Assembly (NCBI GenBank): GCA_028686135.1
Contig: JAQUCP010000013.1
Location: 1-64,000, forward strand
Length of the DNA stretch: 64,000 nt
Source: UBA12481 sp012523435
GTDB lineage: Bacteria > Bacteroidota > Bacteroidia > Bacteroidales > UBA12481
Direction of reading: 5' to 3'
Position 1 is the first letter of the stretch. Every line of letters begins with the position of its first letter. The notes beneath the pieces are model-generated. The model worked only from the letters and a program-made list of their open reading frames with translations. It was not told the origin of the DNA and made no database searches. Of this stretch, positions 43,695-52,921 are shown in pieces. The position numbers and the translations under genes were made by a program.

Positions 43695-45167
43695 ATGAAA
43701 TCGATACCCGAATTACTCAAAGAAAAACCCTGGCTCGGCTGGCTCATTTTTGGCGGAACACTCGCAATCGTTTTCCTCCTCGGACTCATTGCCTCCTCCA
43801 TCGTCCAACGTAGAGCAGAAGCCAGTTTTGCGTACGCCCCTCTGAACGAATTCTCGCAGTTTGAATCCAATAGCGCCGTCTGGGGAGAGAATTACCCGCG
43901 CCAGTATCAATCTTACCTAAGAACTGCAGATACTTCATTTACAAGTCAATATGGCGGCTCAGCCATGCGAGACATGCTGGAAGAGGACCCGCGCTTGGTA
44001 GTTCTGTGGGCTGGATACTCTTTCTCCAAAGAGTATAACCAGGGCCGCGGCCATCAGAACGCCATCACCGATATCCATAATATCCTCCGAACCGGCGGTC
44101 CAGGCCCGGGAAAACCAAGCCCTCAGCCTAACACCTGCTGGACATGCAAAGGTCCGGATGTTCCCCGCCTGATGAATGAACTGGGCATCGCCGAGTTTTA
44201 TCGAGGCACCTGGGATACCAAAGGCTCAGAAGTGACTCACCCCATCGGTTGTGCCGACTGCCACGATGCGAAAACAATGAACCTGAGAATATCCCGACCT
44301 GCACTGGTGGAAGCCTACGAAAGACAAGGCAAGGATATCACCCAAGCCTCCCATCAGGAGATGCGGAGCCTGGTCTGCGCCCAATGCCACGTCGAATACT
44401 ATTTTAACAAAAATAAAGTCGAAGGTGTTGACTATCTGACATTTCCGTGGGACAAAGGCACTAGCGTCGATTCAATAGAGGCCTATTATGATCAGTATGA
44501 ATTTTCCGACTGGACCCATGGAATCAGCAAAGCTCCGATGTTGAAAGCACAGCACCCCGATCATGAGCTGTTCCTGATGGGAACCCACTCCAGCAGAGGC
44601 GTTGCCTGTGCCGATTGCCATATGCCTTACAAAAGTGAAGGAAGCCAAAAATTCACCGACCATCACGTCCAGAGTCCGCTGAATAATGTCGCTAACTCAT
44701 GCCAGGTCTGCCACCGAGAAGAGACCGACAAACTGGTCCAGGATGTATATTTTAGACAGGAAAAGCTGGTAGAAAATCGCGATAAACTCGAAATTCTGCT
44801 CGTCAAAGCGCATGTCGAAGCCGGGAAAGCCTGGGAACTAGGTGCTGATGAGGAAAAAATGAAACCGATTCTTCACAATATTCGCCGCGCCCAGTGGCGC
44901 TGGGACTTCGTTGCCGCCAGCCATGGTGCATCATTCCATGCACCAGTCGAAACAGCCCGAATCATAGCCGCCGGGATTGACCTGGCTGGCCAAGCCCGCG
45001 TTGAACTGGCCCGCACCTTGTCCAACCTGGGATGGACCCACGAGGTACCCTACCCTGATATTGATACCAAAGAGAAAGCCCAGAAGTATATTGGGCTGGA
45101 CATGAAGGCATTAAACGAAGAAAAAAACCAGTTCCTTCGCGAGGTATTACCCGAGTGGACCAAGTAA
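43695..45167 (+). CDS. nrfA: Ammonia-forming cytochrome c nitrite reductase
   Basis: Pentaheme enzyme of the periplasm that reduces nitrite by six electrons to ammonium. 490 residues. The active-site heme is bound by CWTCK (148-152) with Lys as axial ligand, followed by CADCH (186-190), CAQCH (228-232), CADCH (305-309) and CQVCH (336-340). Active-site residues visible are Arg118 in QGRGHQNA, Tyr in CHVEYYF and His in KAQHPDHE. The N-terminus (WLGWLIFGGTLAIVFLLGLI) is an uncleaved-looking membrane anchor rather than a clear signal peptide, common in the NrfHA-type enzymes. NrfH precedes it; a DUF438-hemerythrin-PAS gene follows 39 bases later. Confidence 0.98.
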   Translation: MKSIPELLKEKPWLGWLIFGGTLAIVFLLGLIASSIVQRRAEASFAYAPLNEFSQFESNSAVWGENYPRQYQSYLRTADTSFTSQYGGSAMRDMLEEDPRLVVLWAGYSFSKEYNQGRGHQNAITDIHNILRTGGPGPGKPSPQPNTCWTCKGPDVPRLMNELGIAEFYRGTWDTKGSEVTHPIGCADCHDAKTMNLRISRPALVEAYERQGKDITQASHQEMRSLVCAQCHVEYYFNKNKVEGVDYLTFPWDKGTSVDSIEAYYDQYEFSDWTHGISKAPMLKAQHPDHELFLMGTHSSRGVACADCHMPYKSEGSQKFTDHHVQSPLNNVANSCQVCHREETDKLVQDVYFRQEKLVENRDKLEILLVKAHVEAGKAWELGADEEKMKPILHNIRRAQWRWDFVAASHGASFHAPVETARIIAAGIDLAGQARVELARTLSNLGWTHEVPYPDIDTKEKAQKYIGLDMKALNEEKNQFLREVLPEWTK

Positions 45168-45206
45168 AAACAAAAGCCACCGGCGTGGATTTTGAATATT
45201 TCAATC

Positions 45207-46445
45207 ATGAGTGAATTGAAAAATTTGTTGATATTGGCGGAAGCCATTGTCAGAGGCGAAAACGGCAAACCTTACTATGAACGATATCGGTCGGAGGTGG
45301 AGCGTGTAACTCCAGAGCAGGTGATCAGCCTGGTGGATGAGCTGATGAAGAAAGGCTACCCGGTAGAGCAAATGCAGGAGGGTGTAAACAAATTCCTTAA
45401 CCTCTTCCATAAAGCACTCGATTCACATCCGGTACCCCAGCCGGAATCAGGCAGTTTCCTCGACTTTCTGATGCAGTCAAATCAGGAGATGGCTCAACGC
45501 CTGGATAGGCTGAAACCTTTGATCCGACTGATAAACGGGAAATTACCCGACCAAGATCCGGACTTACCCGAGACAATAAACAATATGCGGGAAATCCTCG
45601 AAGACCTGAAAACGTTCGAGCGTCACTACCTGATCAAGGAAAACATCTTGTTCCCGGCGATCGAAAAACATTGGCCCGATTACCGCTGCGTCCAGCTCAT
45701 GTGGGCTTTCCATGATGATATCCGAAAAAATATCCGGGAAGCCATCGAGACCCTTCAGGAGGAAAAAATCAATCTGCCATCCCTGAACTATTTGTTCGGC
45801 AGCATCTTCTTTAATATGCTCGCCATCCGATTTCGGGAAGAAAGAATCCTCTTCCCAGTCATGCTGAAAACCATGCCCGACTCCTTGATGAGCCAACTAC
45901 TGGAGGAAGCCGGGGAGATCGGATTTGCCTATTCTAAACGACTGGATATGAATACTGTAAACGACAATCCCAAAAACCCGAAAAGTCATAAAGAGGATGA
46001 TTCAGACATCAGCCAGAAGGAAGCAGGCACTTTCCATCTGCCCACGGGTAGCTTCTCAGAGGAAGAGATACTGGTCATTCTGAACACCTTACCCGTTGAC
46101 TTAACCTTTGTGGATCGAAACGATAAAGTCAAGTATTTTTCGCAAGGGCCGCACCGGATATTTACTCGTAGCCGATCGATCATTGGCAGGGATGTCAGGC
46201 TGTGCCATCCGCCCGCGAGTGTGGACATCGTGGAAAGAATTCTGGAAGATTTCAAGAGTGGCCGCACCAGCCATGCTCCTTTTTGGATTCAGATGAATGG
46301 ACGGTTTATCTACATCGAATACTATGCTCTCCGTAACGAACAGGGAGAATATCTCGGCACCTTGGAAGTATCGCAGGACCTGACGGAGTACCGGAAGCTG
46401 GAAGGTGAGCAGCGGTTGCTTTCTTATCAGGAAAAACAGGGGTAA
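45207..46445 (+). CDS. DUF438-hemerythrin-PAS domain protein
   Basis: A 412-residue cytoplasmic protein with no membrane segment. Start at ATG 45207 (MSELKNLLILAEAI) is preferred over TTG at 45192. Order: DUF438 at about 5-75 (EQVISLVDELMKKGYPVEQMQEG), a hemerythrin-like four-helix bundle at about 85-235 with the ligand-type residues FERHYLIKENILFPAIEKHW, FHDDIRKNI and FREERILFPVM, and a PAS domain from about 285 ending LGTLEVSQDLTEYRKL. Similar proteins carry a di-iron site and are linked to nitric oxide, nitrite or oxygen sensing. No output domain follows the PAS. It directly follows nrfA, so a role in nitrite/NO response is likely but inferred. Confidence 0.88.
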   Translation: MSELKNLLILAEAIVRGENGKPYYERYRSEVERVTPEQVISLVDELMKKGYPVEQMQEGVNKFLNLFHKALDSHPVPQPESGSFLDFLMQSNQEMAQRLDRLKPLIRLINGKLPDQDPDLPETINNMREILEDLKTFERHYLIKENILFPAIEKHWPDYRCVQLMWAFHDDIRKNIREAIETLQEEKINLPSLNYLFGSIFFNMLAIRFREERILFPVMLKTMPDSLMSQLLEEAGEIGFAYSKRLDMNTVNDNPKNPKSHKEDDSDISQKEAGTFHLPTGSFSEEEILVILNTLPVDLTFVDRNDKVKYFSQGPHRIFTRSRSIIGRDVRLCHPPASVDIVERILEDFKSGRTSHAPFWIQMNGRFIYIEYYALRNEQGEYLGTLEVSQDLTEYRKLEGEQRLLSYQEKQG

Positions 46446-46459
46446 TTAAAGCAAAGCGA

Positions 46460-47683
46460 CTACGTCAGGGCGATATCCAGGAAAATTTTGGAGCAATCGA
46501 TCTTTTCTTTCTCGATCAAATCAGGTTCAGCCATGCCAGCGAGAATGTGTGAATCCAAAGGCTGATAGAAGAACCCTCTGGTCGCTTCCATCAATGGGTC
46601 GCCTTCATAACTGCCAATCTGTACCAAGTTGTATCCCTTCCGGCGGGCCAAAGAGTAAATGTGTATCAGCAAAGCTCTCAGAATCTGAGGATTGCGACCC
46701 TCTACACCGTAATCATTGATGACTAATTCACGAAAATAATCGCCAGGTTTCGGGAGTGATGGCAATCGGAATACCGGGGTGAGCATTCGGTAGAAAAACC
46801 TAACCCAGGCAAAGCGGCCATGATAAGCCATTACCCTGAGTTTTCTGATCCGGCGAAGATCCCAGGCTGAGCATACCCCAACAATGCGGTCATCACGTTC
46901 GGCCAGATAATAATCTTCGATGGTAAACCCAGGGCGAGCTTCGATGGTCTTGAGGAGCTCTTCCGGAGTCATTACCGGCCCAAAAAGACGATTCCGATAC
47001 TCCCCGTCCAGCAGCCTGACAATTTCGGGTACATCCTGGAGCGTGGCCCGGCGTATGGTGTAACCTTTTATGGGTTTTTTTGGCAGCAAAACCAGAATAT
47101 TGAATATCCTGTTTATTCCAATAGAAGCTGAGAAAGGGATAAAAGGAAACTTACTGATCCGTCTTCCGATCATTGGCTCGGTGTTCTTGTTTCCCCTCAG
47201 GGTGGTAGCAAATCCGAATTTCAGGTCTTGGAGGGTCTCTTTAAAAAGAGGTTCCGAAACCCGGTAATACCATCCCCTTTTACGGGCCTCTTTGCGGATG
47301 TACAGATTAGACAGATAGCCAATCTGCCGTGGTATGCCATTAACATACAATATTTTATGGCCTATCATCACAAATCCCACGAGACGCTCTTCCTGGAAAA
47401 AGCCATAGCATTTATACGAATCAAAAAACCGTTTGGGCACAGCAAATAGGTCAGGCGACCGATCGAGACACAGCGTTAACCCGTCAGATTCCATCGGCGA
47501 ATCCAGCAGAATATCGAGCATCTCATCGTTCTCAGAATCCCCAATCGCCCTCCAGGAGAGCGAAGAGGTCCGCATTTTTGGTTTATCGGCAAGTTTTGGT
47601 TCAGGCTCAGGAAATAGGTTCAGAGCTAGTTGCATCCTCATCAAAATGATCAACGAAAGATAGCAAAACAAATGATCCAGCAT
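46460..47683 (-). CDS. GNAT-like acyltransferase, two-domain, paralogue of 27369-28487
   Basis: A 407-residue protein with an N-terminal GNAT-like half (FQEERLVGFVMIGHKILYVNG, GYLSNLYIRKEARKRGWYYRV is the acetyl-CoA-loop type) and a second half starting near 215 (YTIRRATLQDVPEIVRLLDGEYRNR), both ending in a QIGSYEGDPLMEATRGFFYQPL block. The internal FATTLRGNKNTEPMIGRR stretch matches the paralogue's equivalent. The start is uncertain: ATG at 47683 is used, but ATG at 47641 or 47635 would remove a hydrophobic stretch. It is divergent from the class V aminotransferase gene. The acceptor is unknown. Confidence 0.7.
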   Translation of the reverse strand: MLDHLFCYLSLIILMRMQLALNLFPEPEPKLADKPKMRTSSLSWRAIGDSENDEMLDILLDSPMESDGLTLCLDRSPDLFAVPKRFFDSYKCYGFFQEERLVGFVMIGHKILYVNGIPRQIGYLSNLYIRKEARKRGWYYRVSEPLFKETLQDLKFGFATTLRGNKNTEPMIGRRISKFPFIPFSASIGINRIFNILVLLPKKPIKGYTIRRATLQDVPEIVRLLDGEYRNRLFGPVMTPEELLKTIEARPGFTIEDYYLAERDDRIVGVCSAWDLRRIRKLRVMAYHGRFAWVRFFYRMLTPVFRLPSLPKPGDYFRELVINDYGVEGRNPQILRALLIHIYSLARRKGYNLVQIGSYEGDPLMEATRGFFYQPLDSHILAGMAEPDLIEKEKIDCSKIFLDIALT

Positions 47684-47752
47684 TTCGATGGAATGGGGTG
47701 GCTCCCGAAATCCGGGAATAATTTCTAAATTGGTGACCTCGTAAAACGCACC

Positions 47753-49231
47753 ATGAGCAGATCAAACCTGGAACGATACTTCAATCGATTTCGCAGAAAA
47801 ACAGTAGGTTACAACAAGTGTTACCGATCACCTTACGGCTGGAAAAAGATGATTTATGCCGACTGGATTGCCAGTGGTCGGCTGTACGGACCAATTGAAC
47901 GGCGGATGAGTCAAATCATTGGTCCTTGGGTAGCCAACACGCATACCGAAACCAGTGAGTCGGGTACACTAATGACCAAAGCCTATCACTACTCACACCA
48001 GTTGATCAAGAAGCATGTAAATGCCGGGCCGAATGATGTGATTTTGACAGCTGGTTCAGGCATGACAACCATGGTGAACAAGCTCCAGCGCATTCTTGGG
48101 CTCCGCACTTGCGGGAGGCTTTCCGGAAGCGAATGTCTAAACTGTTCCGAAAAACCAGTTGTTTTTCTGACACACATGGAGCATCACTCCAACCATATGT
48201 CGTGGAACGAATCCAATGTGGATGTCGTACTGCTCGATCCGGATCCCGACCTGCTCATTTCTCTTGATGAGCTGGAAAACAAATTAAAAAAATACCAGGA
48301 TCGCAAGCTGAAGATTGGTGCGTTTACAGCCTGCTCCAATGTCACAGGGATTGAGACTCCCTACCACCAGATGGCTAAGCTGATGCATGAACACGGTGGG
48401 ATCTGTTTCATCGATTTTGCTGCCTCAGCCCCGTATGTTAAGATTGATATGCATCCCGCTGATCCTATGGAGAAGTTGGATGGGATCTACTTTTCACCGC
48501 ATAAATTCCTCGGTGGTCCGGGATCCTCGGGTGTGCTGATCTTTGATGCATCGCTTTACACGCGCCAGACCCCTGACAACCCTGGTGGGGGCACCGTTGA
48601 CTGGACGAATCCATGGGGCGAGTATAAGTATATCGATGACATTGAGTTACGCGAAGATGGCGGCACGCCAGGATTTTTACAGGCTATGCGCGCTGCTCTG
48701 GCTGTCAGGCTTAAAGAGCAAATGGGTGTAGAAAAAATGCGCGCCCGGGAGGATGAATTGCTTGAGTTGGCGTTTAGCGAAATGAACAAGATTCCAGGCC
48801 TTCATATCTTGGCTGATCAAGTTAAACATCGCCTGGGAGTCATCTCGTTTTATATCGATGGGATCCATTTCAACCTGGTAGTCAAACTGTTATCCGACCG
48901 TTACGGTGTCCAGGTTCGTGGTGGCTGTGCTTGCGCCGGCACGTACGGACACTTCCTGCTCAATGTCAGTCATGATGACTCCCGTCGGATTACCGACCTC
49001 ATCAACCATGGAGATCTCTCGCTAAAGCCAGGTTGGGTAAGGCTCTCCCTACATCCAACCATGACAACTGCAGAGCTTCGCACCGTGATCAAAGCTTTGA
49101 GGGAGATTCAGGCTAATCATCAAGTCTGGGGACAAGATTATGAGTACAACAACCACAACAACGAATTTCGGCACAAGCACCAACTGGCCGACCGGATGGA
49201 AGTGGTTTTACCTTGGTTTGATGCTATCTGA
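47753..49231 (+). CDS. Class V PLP-dependent aminotransferase (cysteine desulfurase-like)
   Basis: A 492-residue fold-type I PLP enzyme. Seen: AGSGMTTMVNKL near residues 102-112, HMEHHSNHMSW (active-site His), the Asp in FIDFAASAPYV, Lys251 of the Schiff base in FSPHKFLGGPGSSG, and a cysteine-bearing loop GGCACAGTYGHF near residue 395. That loop is comparable with the catalytic Cys of IscS/SufS/CsdA. A three-Cys insert (Cys120, Cys128, Cys131) sits in the N-terminal region. It is longer than classic IscS. Whether it is a desulfurase, selenocysteine lyase or another transaminase is not settled by sequence. It is convergent with and overlaps the ABC permease gene by 8 bases. Confidence 0.88.
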   Translation: MSRSNLERYFNRFRRKTVGYNKCYRSPYGWKKMIYADWIASGRLYGPIERRMSQIIGPWVANTHTETSESGTLMTKAYHYSHQLIKKHVNAGPNDVILTAGSGMTTMVNKLQRILGLRTCGRLSGSECLNCSEKPVVFLTHMEHHSNHMSWNESNVDVVLLDPDPDLLISLDELENKLKKYQDRKLKIGAFTACSNVTGIETPYHQMAKLMHEHGGICFIDFAASAPYVKIDMHPADPMEKLDGIYFSPHKFLGGPGSSGVLIFDASLYTRQTPDNPGGGTVDWTNPWGEYKYIDDIELREDGGTPGFLQAMRAALAVRLKEQMGVEKMRAREDELLELAFSEMNKIPGLHILADQVKHRLGVISFYIDGIHFNLVVKLLSDRYGVQVRGGCACAGTYGHFLLNVSHDDSRRITDLINHGDLSLKPGWVRLSLHPTMTTAELRTVIKALREIQANHQVWGQDYEYNNHNNEFRHKHQLADRMEVVLPWFDAI

Positions 49232-50546
49232 ACACCTGTCTTAGGAGTACGCCAAACCGCGGGCGACGGCCATGGATGATGATATTGGCACGGAACAGGC
49301 GCCCCCCGATCCAGACCGACAGAATCGTGAATAACACCACTCCCACCAAACCAACCACCAACTGCCAGACCGGAATAGTCACCTGGGTAGCCTGACGAAT
49401 TAACATCAACATCGGGGTAAAGGGAGGGAATAGAGAAGCCCAGGTAGCCAGCCCGCCCAGAGGGTTCTGAATCACCGGCATCACCATAAACATCGGCAAA
49501 ATCAAAGGTAACATCGCCGGAAACTGAATGGCCTGAGCATCTTTTGAATCGTTGCATATCGCTCCAAGCCCGGCAAAAGCACTGCCAACCATGATAATGT
49601 GCAAGAGCATATAAATAAAAAACCATGGCAGAATCGAATAAGGAATGAGATCAGCCATCTCAAATCGGTTCATCATCAAGATCCCCCCAAGAATATAAAT
49701 AATGGTGGTAGTCAACGATACAGCTAGGCCACCTAACACCTTGCCCATCATAAACTGCGTAGGTGATACCGACCCCAGTAAAACCTCAGCGATTCGCTCA
49801 CTCTTCTCTTCCATCACAGCATTAAGCAGTGTTGCAGCTGACATCATGATACTGATAAACATCAGAAACAAAAGCACATAAGGAACTACAATAGCCTCGA
49901 ACTCATTCGATTTCCGGGCATCTTTGATCCCTCCGGTACGACTGTCCACACGGCTTAAACCCATCCGTTCCAAGTTGATGGTGCTAAAAAGGTCACTCAC
50001 AACCGTGGCATCTAAGCCAAGCTCCTCAACCCGGATCTGGCGCAGTCTATCATTCAAAACATACCCAATCCAACTTCTGGCTTCATCCATCAGCGATTGT
50101 TCCGAGTAATAAGCCGCTCTCGAAGCCTCATGCCCCGGAACGGGATGCAGAATATCCGGTCCAACCGTCAAAAATGAGGTAATCTCTTTCGACCTGACCC
50201 GGTCTGATAACTCCAATTTCTGGCGCTCCGGATCCGCCTCATTCAGCTCGATCAACTCAATGTAATAGGCAGGAGCTTTCTTTTCACCGGTGGCGGAATC
50301 CAAGACAAAATTTTGGTTGCGCATTTCAGCGCTCTCCACCAAATGCTGCCCCACCAGCCCCGATTGGTCTATCACTGCAATCCGCTTATCCGTGAGATCC
50401 ACTTTATCCTGGGTGAGAGCCATCACGATAAATCCTCCACCCATGAAAATAGGAAGCAGCAACATTGTGATAATGAACCCTTTGGTTCGAACAGCTGCGA
50501 TATATTCGCGCTTAGCGATGACAAGTGTCTTATTCATTTTGGTCAT
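49224..50546 (-). CDS. ABC-2 type exporter permease (NatB-like)
   Basis: A 440-residue inner-membrane permease paired with the ATPase gene just upstream. An N-terminal helix after KREYIAAVRTKGFIITMLLLP is followed by an extracytoplasmic domain of about 160 residues and then five or more hydrophobic segments, including LLFLMFISIMMSAATLLNAVMEEKSERIAEVLLGSV, the ABC-2 signature region. The start overlaps the end of the ATPase by 17 bases (ATG at 50546; ATG 50537 also possible). Members export sodium, peptides or unknown compounds, so the substrate is not assigned. Confidence 0.92.
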   Translation of the reverse strand: MTKMNKTLVIAKREYIAAVRTKGFIITMLLLPIFMGGGFIVMALTQDKVDLTDKRIAVIDQSGLVGQHLVESAEMRNQNFVLDSATGEKKAPAYYIELIELNEADPERQKLELSDRVRSKEITSFLTVGPDILHPVPGHEASRAAYYSEQSLMDEARSWIGYVLNDRLRQIRVEELGLDATVVSDLFSTINLERMGLSRVDSRTGGIKDARKSNEFEAIVVPYVLLFLMFISIMMSAATLLNAVMEEKSERIAEVLLGSVSPTQFMMGKVLGGLAVSLTTTIIYILGGILMMNRFEMADLIPYSILPWFFIYMLLHIIMVGSAFAGLGAICNDSKDAQAIQFPAMLPLILPMFMVMPVIQNPLGGLATWASLFPPFTPMLMLIRQATQVTIPVWQLVVGLVGVVLFTILSVWIGGRLFRANIIIHGRRPRFGVLLRQVFR

Positions 50547-51441
50547 TTCTTTGCGGTTTGGCTATACGGATAAAGATATCCTCGAGCGATGGCGAAGCCA
50601 TCTCAAAGCGTGTCAATCGGTTACGTGTGATCAGCCCTGCAAGCACCTGTTGTGGATCGGTACCCGGTTTGAGCCTCACCTCCTGCAGGCGGCCAAAATC
50701 ATGAACCCGGTCGATTCCGTCAATTCCACTGAAATCAACCGCTCCCTCCGCCACTGATACCCGCAGAGTGTCTTGTCCGAACTGCTCTTGAATCGACTGA
50801 AGAGTACCGTCGAGCACCTTCTTTCCGCGGTATATCATAAAGATAAAATCGCACATCTTTTCCGCTACAGTCATGTCGTGGGTGCTAAAGATCACGGTGG
50901 ACCCGGTCTTGCGCAAATCCAGGATCACCTCCCGGATCAGCTCTGCATTTACCGGATCAAGCCCGCTAAAGGGCTCATCCAGAATAACCAGCTCAGGCTT
51001 GTCAATAATGGTGACAATAAACTGAACCTTCTGGCTCATTCCCTTGCTCAGCGTTTCGAGCTTCTTTTTAGCCCATGGAGCCAGGTCAAAGCGCTCCAGC
51101 CAATAATCAGCCTCCTTCCCGGTATTGGATACCCCCTTCAACTCCGCGTGAAACTGAATCAGCTCTCGAAGCCTCATTTTACGGTATAGACCGCGCTCCT
51201 CGGGCAGATACCCGATCCGCGCAATCTGACTGCCCGACTGCTCTCTACCAAAAATCCGGATGGAGCCCCGATCTGGATATAAAATATTCATGATCATTCT
51301 GATCGTGGTGGTTTTTCCCGATCCATTCGGTCCGATAAAACCATAAATGCTCCGCTCAGGAACTTTCAAGGCCAGGTCATCCACCGCAACATGATGATCA
51401 AAGGTTTTCGTAACCCCCTGAATTTCAATAATATCACTCAT
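50530..51441 (-). CDS. ABC transporter ATP-binding protein (NatA-like)
   Basis: A 303-residue ATPase of the ABC-2/NatA type that energises the downstream permease. Start ATG 51441 (MSDIIEIQGVTK); a TTG two codons earlier is the other choice. Walker A GPNGSGKTT at 37-45, Q-loop region GYLPEERGLYRKM, signature LSKGMSQK, Walker B LVILDEPFSGLDP and H-loop STHD. The C-terminal regulatory stretch (residues about 215-300) is typical of this group. It overlaps the permease by 17 bases. Confidence 0.95.
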   Translation of the reverse strand: MSDIIEIQGVTKTFDHHVAVDDLALKVPERSIYGFIGPNGSGKTTTIRMIMNILYPDRGSIRIFGREQSGSQIARIGYLPEERGLYRKMRLRELIQFHAELKGVSNTGKEADYWLERFDLAPWAKKKLETLSKGMSQKVQFIVTIIDKPELVILDEPFSGLDPVNAELIREVILDLRKTGSTVIFSTHDMTVAEKMCDFIFMIYRGKKVLDGTLQSIQEQFGQDTLRVSVAEGAVDFSGIDGIDRVHDFGRLQEVRLKPGTDPQQVLAGLITRNRLTRFEMASPSLEDIFIRIAKPQRNDQNE

Positions 51442-51521
51442 AAGCATATCTAAAGATCGTACAGACTATCTATTCTCTGCAATTAGATTGCCTGTTAAGA
51501 TGATTGTTACAAATCGGAATT

Positions 51522-52889
51522 CTATTCCAGAATCAGTTCGATAACCGGGATTTCGACCGCAGGTTTAACCACGGGTAGTTTCAGGTTCAAATCCTCCTTT
51601 TTCACATCAACCTTGATCCAATAACCCTGGGGTGCAGTGATGGCAATTTCGGATCCGTCGTGCAGGAACTGGGCATATTTGACTTTACCCTTGTAACCTG
51701 GCAGGTTGAAATTCTGCAGGGGGTATTCGATCAGGTGAATATACAATCGGTTCGTTTGAGGATTATAGGTTAGCAGGCAGTGTTCAGGCACCTGAAACTC
51801 TTCGGGGGCCTGAGTGCAACCATAGATCGATCGGCTGTTAAACTTCATCCATTCACCCATGGAGTTAAGGGCTTCAACTGCACGATAATCAAAAACTCCA
51901 CGCGCTGTAGGTCCGACGTTCAGCAGGAGGTTTCCACCCTTACTGACCGATTCGATCAGAAGGCCAAGCAGTTGACGGGAGTCTTTCCAGGTCATCTCAT
52001 CCCGGTGATAACCCCAGGAGCCACTAAAAGTCTGGCAGGTTTCCCATGGGATTCTCTTGCCATCCAAGGTTGGCCACTCGGGCACTTTAAACTGCTCGGG
52101 AGTAGTAAAATCCCAGCCATCAACATAATCTTTCAAGTCGAGCCGATCGTTGACGAGGATGCCGGGCTGCAGCTCCCTGACCATTTTCAGCAGCTCGACT
52201 GATCCCCAATCCTCGTGTCCTTTGCCATGCTTTCCTGGGAAGGAATAATCGAGCCAGATGATATCAATCTTTCCGTAATTGGTTAACACTTCACGCACCT
52301 GATTATGAAGATATTCGCGATAGCGGTCCCAATTCTTCCCTTGATTGAGCTTAGCGTACTCCTCATCAGAAGTAGTACGTTGCGGATGAACGCGATCCAC
52401 CGTATAATCCGGGTGATGCCAATCGATCAGAGAGAAATAGAACCCCACCTTCAGTCCTTCGGCACGGAAAGCCTCCACAAACTCCCCCACTAGATCACGT
52501 CCGATGGGAGTATTCGTAGCCTTATAATCAGTGTACTTTGAATCGAACAAACAAAACCCTTCGTGATGTTTAGCGGTCAACACCACGTACTTCATTCCGG
52601 CCATGCGGGCCATCCGGGCCCATTCGGCGGGATTATAGAGATCGGGATTGAAGAGTTCAAAATACTTCTGATAAGCTTCATTATCCATTCGCTCATGGTT
52701 CTTCACCCATTCGTGGCGTGCTGGGAGAGCATATAATCCCCAGTGGATGAACATCCCGAAGCGGTCATGAGTCCACCAGGCCATTCGTTCGGCCTTTTGC
52801 TGTTCGGTTTCGTTCCCAAGTTTCTTCTGTGGAAATGCGGCAACCCCTGCAAAAAACAGGATCAGCAGGAGGGATAGTACTTTTTTCAT
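51522..52889 (-). CDS. GH29 alpha-L-fucosidase, exported
   Basis: A 455-residue retaining alpha-L-fucosidase of GH29. The signal peptide MKKVLSLLLILFFAGVAAFP is cleaved, so the enzyme is periplasmic or secreted. Seen: WWTHDRFGMFIHWGLYALPA (entry block), YVVLTAKHHEGFCLFDSKYTDYKA, and the nucleophile Asp in IDIIWLDYSFPGK; VSKGGNLLLNVGPTARGVF ends the catalytic domain, with a C-terminal beta-sandwich. It precedes the ThiF-like gene with 32 bases between. The window also holds a GH95 fucosidase-type gene at 12.7 kb, but no fucose uptake or catabolic genes. Confidence 0.94.
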   Translation of the reverse strand: MKKVLSLLLILFFAGVAAFPQKKLGNETEQQKAERMAWWTHDRFGMFIHWGLYALPARHEWVKNHERMDNEAYQKYFELFNPDLYNPAEWARMARMAGMKYVVLTAKHHEGFCLFDSKYTDYKATNTPIGRDLVGEFVEAFRAEGLKVGFYFSLIDWHHPDYTVDRVHPQRTTSDEEYAKLNQGKNWDRYREYLHNQVREVLTNYGKIDIIWLDYSFPGKHGKGHEDWGSVELLKMVRELQPGILVNDRLDLKDYVDGWDFTTPEQFKVPEWPTLDGKRIPWETCQTFSGSWGYHRDEMTWKDSRQLLGLLIESVSKGGNLLLNVGPTARGVFDYRAVEALNSMGEWMKFNSRSIYGCTQAPEEFQVPEHCLLTYNPQTNRLYIHLIEYPLQNFNLPGYKGKVKYAQFLHDGSEIAITAPQGYWIKVDVKKEDLNLKLPVVKPAVEIPVIELILE

Positions 52890-52921
52890 GATATTGGATT
52901 TGGTTTACTGTTAGCGATCTG

